A stretch of DNA of 64,000 nucleotides, taken from NCBI GenBank assembly GCA_947487765.1, contig CANKXO010000001.1, positions 372,001-436,000 on the forward strand. The letters are read 5' to 3'. Below are positions 43,790 to 55,312 of the stretch, piece by piece (positions within the stretch are counted from its first letter, which is position 1; each line of letters starts with the position of its first letter). The translations under genes and the position numbers were made by a program. Below the pieces are notes generated by a model, which saw only the letters and a list, made by a program, of their open reading frames with translations, did no database searches and was not told the DNA's origin. Origin of the DNA: an uncultured Pseudomonadales bacterium (GTDB lineage Bacteria; Pseudomonadota; Gammaproteobacteria; Pseudomonadales; Cellvibrionaceae).

Positions 43790-43900
43790 TCATACTTTTC
43801 CTATTATAATGATCAAGCTGAATATCAATAGAGCAAAAATAGTGAAAACTATGCTCTTTGACGAAGTAAGATCGATGATTAATTCAATGATTTTTCCCAT
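43790..43900 (-). CDS. Cassette 6: 36-residue single-helix membrane peptide
   Basis: MGKIIELIIDLTSSKSIVF followed by a hydrophobic helix TIFALLIFSLIIIIGKV. It has no family and no strong ribosome site (GAATTAG). It is the only frame in its cassette, between attC sites ending at 43774 and beginning at 43923. Confidence 0.45.
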   Translation of the reverse strand: MGKIIELIIDLTSSKSIVFTIFALLIFSLIIIIGKV

Positions 43901-43922
43901 CTAATTCTCAATTTATTTTTTG

Positions 43923-43971
43923 TTATAACGCTGCCATAAGCTGCACCTTAGATTGATACCCTTGTTGGGGC
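43923..43971 (-). other. attC site, cassette 5 (monooxygenase-domain gene)
   Basis: Minus strand: GCCCCAAC ... GCGTTATAA, 49 bp. GCCCCAAC matches the complement of the cassette's 5' end GTTGGGC. Confidence 0.7.
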
Positions 43972-43984
43972 CAAGTAAGATATA

Positions 43985-44284
43985 TTAAATAGCAATTAAT
44001 TTAATAAGTTCAGCTGGTTTTTCCCGAAATAAGTGGTTTTTTGAGTCGGCTTCTATCATATGAGAGGTTTTATCATGTATCTCTAATGCAGCCTGTGTTT
44101 CCCATTTTTCAAGGAGTATAAATTGGTTTTCGTTACCCTCAACAGCTTTAAGCTCATATTGGATGCAACCAGCTTCTGCCTTTACTAGCGGATAAAGATT
44201 GTTGAATGCATTAATTTGTTCCTGTCTTTTTCCCGGCCGAACCTCAATTTTTATTAAAAGTGATATTTCTTTGTCCATTTTCAT
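43985..44284 (-). CDS. Cassette 5: antibiotic-biosynthesis-monooxygenase (ABM) domain protein
   Basis: A 99-residue ferredoxin-like ABM protein: ISLLIKIEVRPGKRQEQINAF, AGCIQYELKAVEGNENQFILLEKWE, and the C-terminal helix EADSKNHLF. It resembles the YgiN quinol monooxygenase group. The substrate is unknown. The surrounding cassette has complementary ends, so it is a bona fide cassette gene. Confidence 0.82.
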   Translation of the reverse strand: MKMDKEISLLIKIEVRPGKRQEQINAFNNLYPLVKAEAGCIQYELKAVEGNENQFILLEKWETQAALEIHDKTSHMIEADSKNHLFREKPAELIKLIAI

Positions 44285-44313
44285 ATGTCTTTATTCTGTT
44301 GTTGAAGATTATA

Positions 44314-44347
44314 GCCCAACGCCGCATTATCCTAAGGCAAATTATAA
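44314..44347 (-). other. Truncated attC site, cassette 4 (GFA remnant)
   Basis: The end GCGTTGGGC is canonical, but only about 25 bp separate it from the GFA stop and no proper R'' arm is seen. The upstream half appears to be deleted, which would lock the remnant in place. Confidence 0.5.
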
Positions 44348-44742
44348 ATATACTGGAAAGAAGCCCATATGTTGGTTTGCTTCATCACCAATTTCGTCCC
44401 AACATGCTTTATCTGCTACAAAAATGTGATTTTTAATTTTTGCACTATCTAAGCTTTTAAATGCGCCAGCTGGAATCCAGTATTTATCGCCGGTGCGAAA
44501 AATATTAGGAACTGTAGAGCCACAATTTTAGCAAAAGCTAACACTGTAGCCTGATTTTTTTTAAAGTTAGATATTAAGTCTTGGCCTGATAGCCAAGAAA
44601 AATTTTCAGATTGACAGAAAAATCCTGTTTGAGACGATGAACCTGTTTGTTTCTGACAAATAGAGCAATGACATTGACAAAGATTAAAAATATTTTCAAT
44701 AACCTCATAGCTAACCTTTCCACAAACACATTCACCTTTCAT
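44342..44742 (-). pseudogene. Cassette 4: broken GFA-family gene
   Basis: From ATG 44742 (preceded by TGGAGAA) the frame reads MKGECVCGKVSYEV, QCHCSICQKQTGSSSQ, then breaks in a run of eight A near 44565. A second frame then continues SGYSVSFC, a stop where lysine is expected, NCGSTVPNIFRTGDKYWIPAG, to PVYL at 44342. With both repaired it is a full GFA protein of about 133 residues. It is a fourth GFA gene within 3.6 kb, but cassette-borne and dead. Confidence 0.88.
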
Positions 44743-44758
44743 AAATTCTCCATGTATT

Positions 44759-44850
44759 GATAACGCCAGTAGCACATGTGAACAAAGCAAAACGTAGTGA
44801 GTCTAACACTGCGTATTTTTACTAGGCGATTATGGTTACTTTTGTTATGC
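44759..44850 (-). other. attC site, cassette 3 (122-residue-type membrane gene)
   Basis: Minus strand: GCATAAC AAAAGTAACC ... GTGCTACTGGC GTTATC, 92 bp. The gene's stop codon lies in GCATAAC. Arms TAAC..AGTA.C and G.TACT..GTTA pair. Confidence 0.8.
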
Positions 44851-45201
44851 ATTTGCTTTAACTTTATTGAAAAATATGAGTGGCAAGGCAACAATCAATA
44901 CTAGTGGCCAATCATATACGAAAATAGCAACTAAAGTATGAGCTAAAATTACATACATTGCTTCCTGTGCGTACTTTTTTTTAAAAAGTATTACTGTGTA
45001 AATTAAACAAAGAGATATAGATATTAAACTAAAAATAAAAAACTTTGAATTACTTTCAGTTAGCGCATAAATAATTGTTTTCTTAGACGTCTCATAAGTG
45101 CTTAAAAATTCAGGTTGAGCTACAAACATAAGAACTAGCCAAATAGTTAAAAAAACTAGTGCAGCAAAAATGCTCAATATCCCAGCTATTTTAGTTTCCA
45201 T
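44845..45201 (-). CDS. Cassette 3: four-helix membrane protein, function unknown
   Basis: From ATG 45201 (AGGAGCAGC just ahead) a 118-residue protein with four hydrophobic helices: GILSIFAALVFLTIWLVLMF, FFIFSLISISLCLIYTVILF, MYVILAHTLVAIFVY and PLVLIVALPLIFF. The family is not recognised. Its stop codon is part of the attC site, a hallmark of cassette genes. Confidence 0.7.
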   Translation of the reverse strand: METKIAGILSIFAALVFLTIWLVLMFVAQPEFLSTYETSKKTIIYALTESNSKFFIFSLISISLCLIYTVILFKKKYAQEAMYVILAHTLVAIFVYDWPLVLIVALPLIFFNKVKANA

Positions 45202-45216
45202 GCTGCTCCTCAAAAT

Positions 45217-45296
45217 TTATAACGCTCAAATAAAAGGCGAGCGGTGGCAATGTCCAGCGCAACGTAGTGGAGTGATTTTTAATGTGCTTGTCAGTG
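45217..45296 (-). other. attC site, cassette 2 (hydrolase-fragment gene)
   Basis: Minus strand: TGACAAGCACATTAAAA ... TTTTATTTGAGC GTTATAA, 80 bp. The outer arms are complementary with small interruptions. Confidence 0.75.
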
Positions 45297-45297
45297 T

Positions 45298-45735
45298 TTA
45301 AAGATGCCATAAACTTTCTAGCTTTGAATGCAAAACACCATGTTTTTTCTTATGCAAATAGTGAATAAGCTTACGAATTAGCACAAAAGCTAGAAGACCT
45401 AATATCAGCATAGATAAGTTTGGCAGCAATTCTAATGTTTTATCTTCCATTACTGAAGATGAGCGAGATGCTGGTACAAGTAAAAAGTGTATAAATGCTA
45501 ATTCTGCTATTAAACCATTTTGAGGCTCATTTGGCTTTGATGATTTACGGATACCTAAGCGGTTATATAAGAAAACAGAGTTTTGAGCCGCTAGCGTCTT
45601 ATATACTTTGTCCCAGCTTTTAAAGTGCATTCGATATCCATTTAAGAACACGATACTTGGCTTGCCATCTCCCGCGATTAAGTACTCGAATTCAACTGAA
45701 TCTGAAGCATTTGAAATTTTTTGAATATTATTCAT
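45298..45735 (-). CDS. Cassette 2: alpha/beta-hydrolase N-terminal fragment with membrane tail
   Basis: From ATG 45735, 145 residues. The first 75 match the start of an alpha/beta hydrolase (EFEYLIAGDGKPSIVFLNG, then VFLYNRLGIRKSSKP, the strand-turn before the usual nucleophile). The catalytic GxSxG and everything after it are missing. Instead there is a tail with one helix (LSMLILGLLAFVLIRKLI) and a basic end. Either an internal deletion fused it to other DNA or the fold is reduced. It is unlikely to be an active hydrolase. A longer frame from 45789 would start inside the preceding attC site. Confidence 0.55.
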   Translation of the reverse strand: MNNIQKISNASDSVEFEYLIAGDGKPSIVFLNGYRMHFKSWDKVYKTLAAQNSVFLYNRLGIRKSSKPNEPQNGLIAELAFIHFLLVPASRSSSVMEDKTLELLPNLSMLILGLLAFVLIRKLIHYLHKKKHGVLHSKLESLWHL

Positions 45736-45753
45736 AGATAAATGATAGAAACA

Positions 45754-45821
45754 GCTAACGCCACAGTTAGCGGAAAATTTGTCCGGCACCGATAGGTGCG
45801 TACTACACTGGCTCGTTATGC
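45754..45821 (-). other. attC site, cassette 1 (DinB gene)
   Basis: Minus strand: GCATAAC GAGCCAGTG ... TAACTGTGGC GTTAGC, 68 bp. The DinB stop is inside GCATAAC. Inner stem CGGA-CAAATT-TTCCG. This is the best-formed site of the array. Confidence 0.85.
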
Positions 45822-46322
45822 ATTTTTTAATTCTCGCAAATATACAGGTAAATCATTGGCTGGTGGTGTTGCAGAGGCTTGATACATCATATCTCCAACG
45901 AATCCACGGTGGTAAGTCCCATGATTTACTATATGTAAAATAATATCAGCTCGTGACATTGAGCCATTACCGCCTCCGACAAACTCAAAATCAACAATTT
46001 CGGAAAACTGATCTTCAGACAAAGATTGTGTGTAATCTACATACCATGTATCCATTTCTTTTTGCTTGTCCCATAGCTCTGTAAGAGGAGGATGAGTGTC
46101 CGTATTACGTGATTCATAACTATGAGATCTACAAAGCAAATGACATTTAAAAATATCGTCTATTACATAAACATGATTAAGGGTATGAACCATATTGCCA
46201 AAACGTGTTGTTCTTTGTTTAACTGCCTCTTCATCAGGCAAGTCGTTAACTGAAGAGAAGGTTATTTCATTTGCCCATTTTTTATATTGTGTAAGAGTGA
46301 GTAATTTTTCTTTGATATCCAT
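45816..46322 (-). CDS. Cassette 1: DinB-family protein
   Basis: A 168-residue DinB four-helix bundle protein. Metal-binding histidines are in VHTLNHVYVID and in HIVNHGTYHRGFVGDM. It is only distantly similar to the chromosomal DinB at 21095. It is the first cassette in reading direction, and the end TTATGC at 46346..46351 complements its attC end GCATAA, marking the cassette boundary. DinB genes are frequent integron passengers; the substrate is unknown. Confidence 0.87.
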   Translation of the reverse strand: MDIKEKLLTLTQYKKWANEITFSSVNDLPDEEAVKQRTTRFGNMVHTLNHVYVIDDIFKCHLLCRSHSYESRNTDTHPPLTELWDKQKEMDTWYVDYTQSLSEDQFSEIVDFEFVGGGNGSMSRADIILHIVNHGTYHRGFVGDMMYQASATPPANDLPVYLRELKNA

Positions 46323-46764
46323 TTTTTAAAAGAACCTACTTTTGTGCATAATAGTCTATTAACAGGGCCGCTGGCACCATTAATAGTTTTATGAGGAAAC
46401 TCTTGTTTTTTTACTTAATAATCGACCAACGTTTCAAGTTATTAATTTTTTATTTCATTAATTGCCTAAGGAACAATCAGTGTAGCTCTGCTTAAAATTT
46501 GAATTTTTGGATACTTTCGCGTTGATTGAATCGATGTAATATCAATTAAAAAGTACCATTTAAGACTTCGTTGATCTTTAACCTTGCAAAGATAACCGTT
46601 AAACCTTGCATATACCTTGCGTGAATATGTCGATTAAATTGAAAAATATTCAGGCGAGTGCTCACGAAGTTAAGCCGCTCTTGTCTTTTCAGTATTAACG
46701 GCATTTCACACTTTTTTCACATTATATAGTTTATAAAGTCGTAGTTATTAATTTAGGACATTAT
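46323..46764. other. 442-bp region at the head of the cassette array; no integrase
   Basis: It holds the 5' boundary of the DinB cassette, a short inverted repeat (CTATTAAC at 46356 with ATTAATAG ending at 46386) that could be a degenerate recombination site, and three copies of ACCTTGC at 46581, 46603 and 46614. No integrase frame, attI or clear array promoter was recognised. The cytochrome gene's promoter should lie in the right part. Confidence 0.5.
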
Positions 46765-47136
46765 ATGAAGACCATTGTGATCTGTTTTATTGCTTCTATC
46801 GTGCTATGTATTAGTGGCTTCTTTGGGGTAAAGTTTTATTCTGATAATCAGTTTAGAGAGCCAGATTTAATAAATGGTAAGACTCAGTTTGTGAGCAATT
46901 GCGCAGCTTGCCATGGAACGAAGGGGCTTGGCGACGGCCTGATATCAAATACCTTGGCAGTTGCCCCTGATAATATTTACAAAGAATTGACCAACCCTTT
47001 TGGTTTTAAATTTGAACTGATTAGTTCAGTAATGAATGGCGACAATGGTCAGGGTGGCTTGATGCCAGCATTTAGAGGGGTTCTTACTGAAAAAGACATT
47101 AATGATATTTTTGGATACATTGAAAGTATTAACTAG
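46765..47136 (+). CDS. Membrane-anchored single-haem c-type cytochrome
   Basis: A 123-residue class I cytochrome c. An uncleaved N-terminal helix (VICFIASIVLCISGFFGV) acts as anchor; the haem site is CAACHG with HGTKGLGDG after it, and the axial methionine is in GGLMPAFRGVL. It probably carries electrons at the periplasmic face of the membrane. It stands alone and is divergent from the cassette array. Confidence 0.87.
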   Translation: MKTIVICFIASIVLCISGFFGVKFYSDNQFREPDLINGKTQFVSNCAACHGTKGLGDGLISNTLAVAPDNIYKELTNPFGFKFELISSVMNGDNGQGGLMPAFRGVLTEKDINDIFGYIESIN

Positions 47137-47214
47137 CCCCAACATAGAATATAGCGACTGTAACTGGATGTATTAGAGCTTGATTAATCGCCGCTATACT
47201 CCCCATTATTTTTG

Positions 47215-47817
47215 TTAAAAGTGGTCGTTAATTAGAATTTCATCTCGATGCAGTTGACCACTGCGTGGGTGAGCCGGGATGCTGGCTTTTCCGATAACAA
47301 CCATCATTGCAATCACATGGTTGGTAGGTAGGTTGATTAAGCGAGCGACTTCTTCTGTGTTATAACCTATCATGGGGCAGCTATCGTAGCCTATTGATTT
47401 TGCCGCTATCATGAGTGTTTGGGCGGCAATACCGCACGACCTCATTGCCTCATCCCGCTGTGTTTGCTCCTTGCCTTTATAGAATGAATTAATCATGGGT
47501 AATAAAATATCACGAGTCTTTTGATCGGCATTAGCCCAGTATCGCTCTGGTCGGTCATTCCACGCATTATTGTCGGCACAAAAAATAAAAAGTTCTGATG
47601 CCTTTGACACTTGCTCTTGTCCCCATGCCGCTTCTTTCATCTGTTCTCTAAGTGCTCTGTCTTTGACGCGTACAAACCGCCAATTTTGAATATTGTAAGA
47701 TGTCGGGGATAACACTAATGCTTCTATCAGCTTTTCAACATCAGCTTCAGGGATACTGAAATTTTCATCGTAGTGTTTAACTGATCTGCGTTGCTTAATG
47801 GCGTCTAAGGTTTTCAT
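47215..47817 (-). CDS. Nitroreductase-family NAD(P)H:FMN oxidoreductase
   Basis: A 200-residue nitroreductase-fold protein: MKTLDAIKQRRSVKHYDENF (FMN phosphate site), SPTSYNIQNWRFVRV, and the C-terminal IGKASIPAHPRSGQLHRDEIL. ATG 47817 has AAGGAAAAA in front; a frame opening at 47931 lacks a site. Members reduce nitro compounds, quinones or enones. The physiological substrate is unknown. Confidence 0.87.
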   Translation of the reverse strand: MKTLDAIKQRRSVKHYDENFSIPEADVEKLIEALVLSPTSYNIQNWRFVRVKDRALREQMKEAAWGQEQVSKASELFIFCADNNAWNDRPERYWANADQKTRDILLPMINSFYKGKEQTQRDEAMRSCGIAAQTLMIAAKSIGYDSCPMIGYNTEEVARLINLPTNHVIAMMVVIGKASIPAHPRSGQLHRDEILINDHF

Positions 47818-48300
47818 ATGGTTTTTCCTTCTTTTTGAATAATGCGATGTGTATTTGGTTAGTAACAGATAATGGCTAGAGAGTGTATATTGATTCTTTT
47901 TTGATGATAATGGGTCAAAAATGAAAATCATTGTTGCTTTAAAGTTGACGGTTAATGTTGATCATTTAGATAAGATTGGGAGTTGGTATCTCGAATATGG
48001 ACTGAAATTGCTGTGCCGTCCCTTGTTCTTAATTTTGTTTTTAATCGAGTGCATAATTCTTTTGCGCTTCGAATATGCCGAATACAACAAATGTCACATA
48101 AGCTGGTATTGGTGTGTAAATATCAGCGAATTATATTGTCATCATGGTGTAATGACGGGTTGATCCGTGTAAAATCACCGCTTTTATCGTTCCGATAATA
48201 CGGGGCGGATATTACCTGCTGCTATTTCTTAAAAAACTATAAAAATCAGTCGTTTATGGATGATAGATAGTCAGATGATGATCACTAGGATATTAGTTAA
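47818..48300. other. 483-bp intergenic region, nothing recognised
   Basis: This lies between the nitroreductase and smc, which are divergent, so both promoters are here. An 80-codon frame at 47921..48163 has a hydrophobic stretch but no ribosome site or family features and is not called. No operator or RNA structure was recognised. Confidence 0.4.
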
Positions 48301-51300
48301 ATGCGTTTAAAACATATTAAGCTTGCTGGCTTTAAGTCGTTTGTAGATCCTACGACCGTTTCTTTCCCCAGTAATCTTTGTGCCGTTGTTGGTCCTAACG
48401 GCTGTGGTAAGTCGAATATTATTGATGCGGTGCGCTGGGTAATGGGTGAGTCTTCAGCCAAAAACCTACGTGGTGAATCGATGACGGACGTTATTTTTAA
48501 TGGCTCCACGAGTCGTAAGCCTATTGGGCAGGCCTCCATTGAGCTGGTATTTGATAATAGTGATGGGACATTAAAAGGCGAATATGCTGGTTTTGGTGAG
48601 ATTTCAATTAAGCGGAAAGTGACTCGTGATGCACAGAATATCTATTATCTGAATGGCAGTAAGTGCCGTCGGCGGGATATTGTCGATATTTTCTTGGGGA
48701 CTGGTTTAGGGCCACGAAGCTACTCAATTATCGAACAGGGCATGATTTCTCGTTTGATTGAAGCTAAGCCTGAAGAGTTGCGTGTCTATATCGAAGAAGC
48801 AGCGGGTATTTCAAAGTACAAAGAGCGCCGACGTGATACTGAAAACCGTATGCGCAGGACCAAAGAAAACCTTGAACGTTTAAGCGATATTCGTGAGGAA
48901 TTGGAACGACAATTATCGCGATTGGAGCGCCAGGCTAAATCAGCGGAAAAATATACCGCGTTTAAGAAAGAAGAGCGAGAAATTAAAGCGCAGCTAAACG
49001 CATTGCGCTATCGCTTACTGGATGAGCAATCCAAACAGCAACAACAAGGGATTATGGAGCGTGAGCTTAAAATTGAATCCTTTGTCACCGAGCGTGTGAG
49101 TCACGATACCGCTATTGAAAAATACCGTACAGAGTATACTGAGCAAGGCGATAAATTTAATGAGATTCAAGGGCGGTTCTACGGCGTAGGCACTGATATC
49201 GCGCGACTTGAGCAAAGTATCCAGCATGTTCAGGAACGTAACCGCCAACTACAAGAAGATTTGGCTCAGGTTGATCGCGAAAGCAAAGAAGCTGAAGCCC
49301 ATATCGACAGTGATCGACAAAAAGTCGAAGCATGGGAAGTTGAACTACAAGAAATTGAGCCAGAACTAGAGCTATTACAATCTGCTGAAACCGATTCAGG
49401 TTCTGACCTGCTCGAAGCAGAAGAAGCTATGCAGGTATGGCAGCAGGAGTGGGATGAGTTTAACCAGAGTGCCGCAGAACCTCGCCAGCGAGCAGAGGTT
49501 GAGCAGTCTCGTATTCAGCATCTTGAACAAGTGCAAACTCGTTTACTTGAGCGCATTCGTCGTCTAGAAGCCGAAGATGTTGAAGCTAGTGCTGATGAGC
49601 ATTCAGAAACCGTTTTGTTACTGCAAGAGTCCCTCGGTGAAGTTGAGCTACAACGGGAAGAAAAGCAGCAACAAATCGAAGCGGTACTTGAACAGATTGA
49701 TGAAGTCCGTGAATCGAACGTTAGCATAGAAGAATCGCTAAATGAGCAGCGTAGCCAATTACAAAAAGCGCGCGGACGTCATGCGTCTTTAGAGGCTTTG
49801 CAACAGGCAGCAGTATCTGGTGGGCGTAAGTTGGATGATTGGTTGGAGTCACAATCTCTTGAGCAAAAACCACGGTTATTATCGCAGCTGGATGTTGAGC
49901 CACAATGGCAAAAAGCCGTTGAGATGGTACTGGGCGATGCCTTGCAGGCCGTGTGTATCGATGGCCTTGATGCTGTTGCCAATACATTGGGTTCATTGGA
50001 GCAGGGTAGTCTCGTTCTGCTCGATTCTTTATCTAGTCATCCTGAAAACTCATCATCAGCGTTGGCAGATAAGGCATTGATTCGTAAAGTTAAAGTGAAT
50101 GGCGATAGTAATGCGACTGACTTATTAGTCGGTGTTTATATTGCGGATGACTTGTCTCAGGCTTTAGCGATGCGCCAGCAGCTTTCGGCACATGAATCCG
50201 TTATTACGCCAGAAGGTATTTGGTTGGGGACTAGCTGGCTACGTGTGAAGCGTGAAGCCGATGGTGAGGCCAGCGTGTTGGCTCGCCAGAAGGAATTAGA
50301 GTCCGTCACGCAGAATATTGCGGAATTAGAAGAGCAAGTTGAAACCTTGTCGGAACAGTTAACACGACAGCGTGATCAGCTTAAACAAGGTGAAGTTAAT
50401 CGCGAGCAATTGCGTCGTAGTTTGGATGACCAAAACAAATCTTTCCATGAGCAGCAATCACAGTTGAGTGGTTTGCAGGTACGTATCGAGCAGGAAGCAG
50501 TACGTCGACAGAAAGTGGAAAGTGATATTACAGAAGCCAAAGAGCAAATGGATGTTGAGGCTGAAAATCTCGCTCAGTCACGAATGGTTTTGCAGGAAGC
50601 CATTGATTTAATGGAAAAAGATACTGATCAGAAGGAGACTTTACTAACGCGACGTGATGATATCAGAGGCCGTTTGGACCAAAGCCGCCAACGCGCACGG
50701 CACGATAAAGACAAATTGCATGCATTGGCAATGCGTCATCAGTCAATCAAAACTCAGTTGCAGTCGATTAGAGAAAGTATGCAGCGCTTGCAAGAGCAAA
50801 GCAGTCGTTTGCAAAATCGCCGTGAACAATTAAATACCTCCATAGGCAGTAGTGACGATCCAACTGAAGAACATAAAATGGAGTTGGAAGTATTACTGGA
50901 AAAGCGTATCGCTGTTGAAGAAGAGCTTACAGCCGCCCGCCGACAGGTAGAAGTTGTTGAGCAGCAATTGCGTGATTCTGAGCAGGCTCGGTCGCGGGTT
51001 GAGAATGAATTGCAGTCGCTACGTGGTTTACTCACTGAAGAGCGTTTAGCGGCACAAACCATCCAAGTACAGCGTGAGACTATTGCCAAGCAATTATTGG
51101 AAGACGGCAACGAATTAGACGTGCTGCTAGAAGCCTTGCCAGAAGAAGCGACGGAAGAGCCTTTTGAGTCGGAGTTAGAGCAATTGCACAATCGTATTAC
51201 TCGATTAGGCCCGATTAACCTGGCGGCTATCGATGAATATAAAATCGAATCAGAACGTAAGAATTATCTAGATGCTCAAGATGCGGATTTGAATGATGCG

Positions 51301-51819
51301 CTCGAAACACTTGAAAATGCCATTATAAAAATTGATAAAGAGACACGTACCCGTTTTAAGGAAACCTTTGATTCGGTGAATGCCGGCGTTCAGGAATTAT
51401 TTCCAAAAGTGTTTGGTGGTGGCCATGCATATTTGGAACTAACCGGCGAAGATTTACTCGATACAGGTGTGGCTATTATGGCTCGGCCACCCGGCAAGCG
51501 AAACAGTACCATTCATTTGTTGTCTGGTGGAGAAAAAGCACTGACGGCAATTGCACTGGTATTCTCGATTTTCCGTTTGAATCCTGCACCTTTTTGTATG
51601 CTGGATGAGGTCGATGCACCGCTTGATGATGCCAACGTTGGTCGCTATGCGCGACTTGTGGAAGAAATGTCATCACAAGTGCAATTTATTTATATTACGC
51701 ATAATAAAATTGCCATGGAAATGGCTCAACAGTTGATGGGTGTAACAATGCATGAAGCGGGTGTTTCGCGTATGGTAACCGTTGATGTTAACGAGGCCGC
51801 AGAATTAGCTTCAGCCTAA
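48301..51819 (+). CDS. smc: Chromosome segregation ATPase SMC
   Basis: A 1172-residue SMC protein. Walker A GPNGCGKSN lies at 31 to 39, two long Q/E/R-rich coiled coils flank a hinge around residues 500 to 660 (LDWLESQSLEQKPRLL through VGVYIADDLSQAL), and the C-terminal head has the signature LSGGEKALTAIA near 1073 and Walker B CMLDEVDAPLDD near 1098. SMC condenses and segregates chromosomes. The order smc-zipA-ligA is characteristic of a large part of the Gammaproteobacteria that lack MukB. Confidence 0.97.
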   Translation: MRLKHIKLAGFKSFVDPTTVSFPSNLCAVVGPNGCGKSNIIDAVRWVMGESSAKNLRGESMTDVIFNGSTSRKPIGQASIELVFDNSDGTLKGEYAGFGEISIKRKVTRDAQNIYYLNGSKCRRRDIVDIFLGTGLGPRSYSIIEQGMISRLIEAKPEELRVYIEEAAGISKYKERRRDTENRMRRTKENLERLSDIREELERQLSRLERQAKSAEKYTAFKKEEREIKAQLNALRYRLLDEQSKQQQQGIMERELKIESFVTERVSHDTAIEKYRTEYTEQGDKFNEIQGRFYGVGTDIARLEQSIQHVQERNRQLQEDLAQVDRESKEAEAHIDSDRQKVEAWEVELQEIEPELELLQSAETDSGSDLLEAEEAMQVWQQEWDEFNQSAAEPRQRAEVEQSRIQHLEQVQTRLLERIRRLEAEDVEASADEHSETVLLLQESLGEVELQREEKQQQIEAVLEQIDEVRESNVSIEESLNEQRSQLQKARGRHASLEALQQAAVSGGRKLDDWLESQSLEQKPRLLSQLDVEPQWQKAVEMVLGDALQAVCIDGLDAVANTLGSLEQGSLVLLDSLSSHPENSSSALADKALIRKVKVNGDSNATDLLVGVYIADDLSQALAMRQQLSAHESVITPEGIWLGTSWLRVKREADGEASVLARQKELESVTQNIAELEEQVETLSEQLTRQRDQLKQGEVNREQLRRSLDDQNKSFHEQQSQLSGLQVRIEQEAVRRQKVESDITEAKEQMDVEAENLAQSRMVLQEAIDLMEKDTDQKETLLTRRDDIRGRLDQSRQRARHDKDKLHALAMRHQSIKTQLQSIRESMQRLQEQSSRLQNRREQLNTSIGSSDDPTEEHKMELEVLLEKRIAVEEELTAARRQVEVVEQQLRDSEQARSRVENELQSLRGLLTEERLAAQTIQVQRETIAKQLLEDGNELDVLLEALPEEATEEPFESELEQLHNRITRLGPINLAAIDEYKIESERKNYLDAQDADLNDALETLENAIIKIDKETRTRFKETFDSVNAGVQELFPKVFGGGHAYLELTGEDLLDTGVAIMARPPGKRNSTIHLLSGGEKALTAIALVFSIFRLNPAPFCMLDEVDAPLDDANVGRYARLVEEMSSQVQFIYITHNKIAMEMAQQLMGVTMHEAGVSRMVTVDVNEAAELASA

Positions 51820-51959
51820 ACTTGCATGGATTTTTATTTCAATAAACCGTTGTGTTGTTGAAATAATGCGATACAAAAAGTACGCTAGCGTTACTAGACG
51901 AATGATGCTAGCTAGGGAATAATTACTTAAACATTTTTATAGGCAGTAATCGAAAAAAT

Positions 51960-55288
<3,329 letters not shown>

Positions 55289-55312
55289 TGCCTTGCTTAC
55301 GAGATATTTGAG

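Larger units (their letters stand above)
42570..46351 (-). mobile_element. Integron gene-cassette array without integrase (CALIN-like)
   Basis: Nine short genes or remnants, all on the minus strand, are each followed by an imperfect palindrome of about 35 to 94 bp with attC ends. Stop codons of two cassette genes lie inside the R'' end (GCATAAC). Several cassettes have complementary ends: GTTAAAAGGC ... GCCTTTTAAC around the 103-residue gene, GTTGGGC ... GCCCCAAC around the monooxygenase-domain gene, and TTATGC ... GCATAA around the DinB gene. Three sites share a CGGA..TTCCG inner stem. No IntI gene or remnant was recognised on either side. Confidence 0.85.

Noticed and set aside
46356-46386. 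Tenth attC or attI site at the head of the array
   Set aside because: The CTATTAA/TTAATAG arms pair well, but the element is only 31 bp and one end lacks the AAC. Left as a degenerate possibility, not counted.
47921-48163. 80-codon frame upstream of smc
   Set aside because: It has a hydrophobic stretch but no ribosome site, and it begins inside the region upstream of the nitroreductase. Probably chance.
48301-51819. Several long opposite-strand frames within smc
   Set aside because: These are shadow frames of a highly repetitive coiled-coil gene with no independent coding signs.
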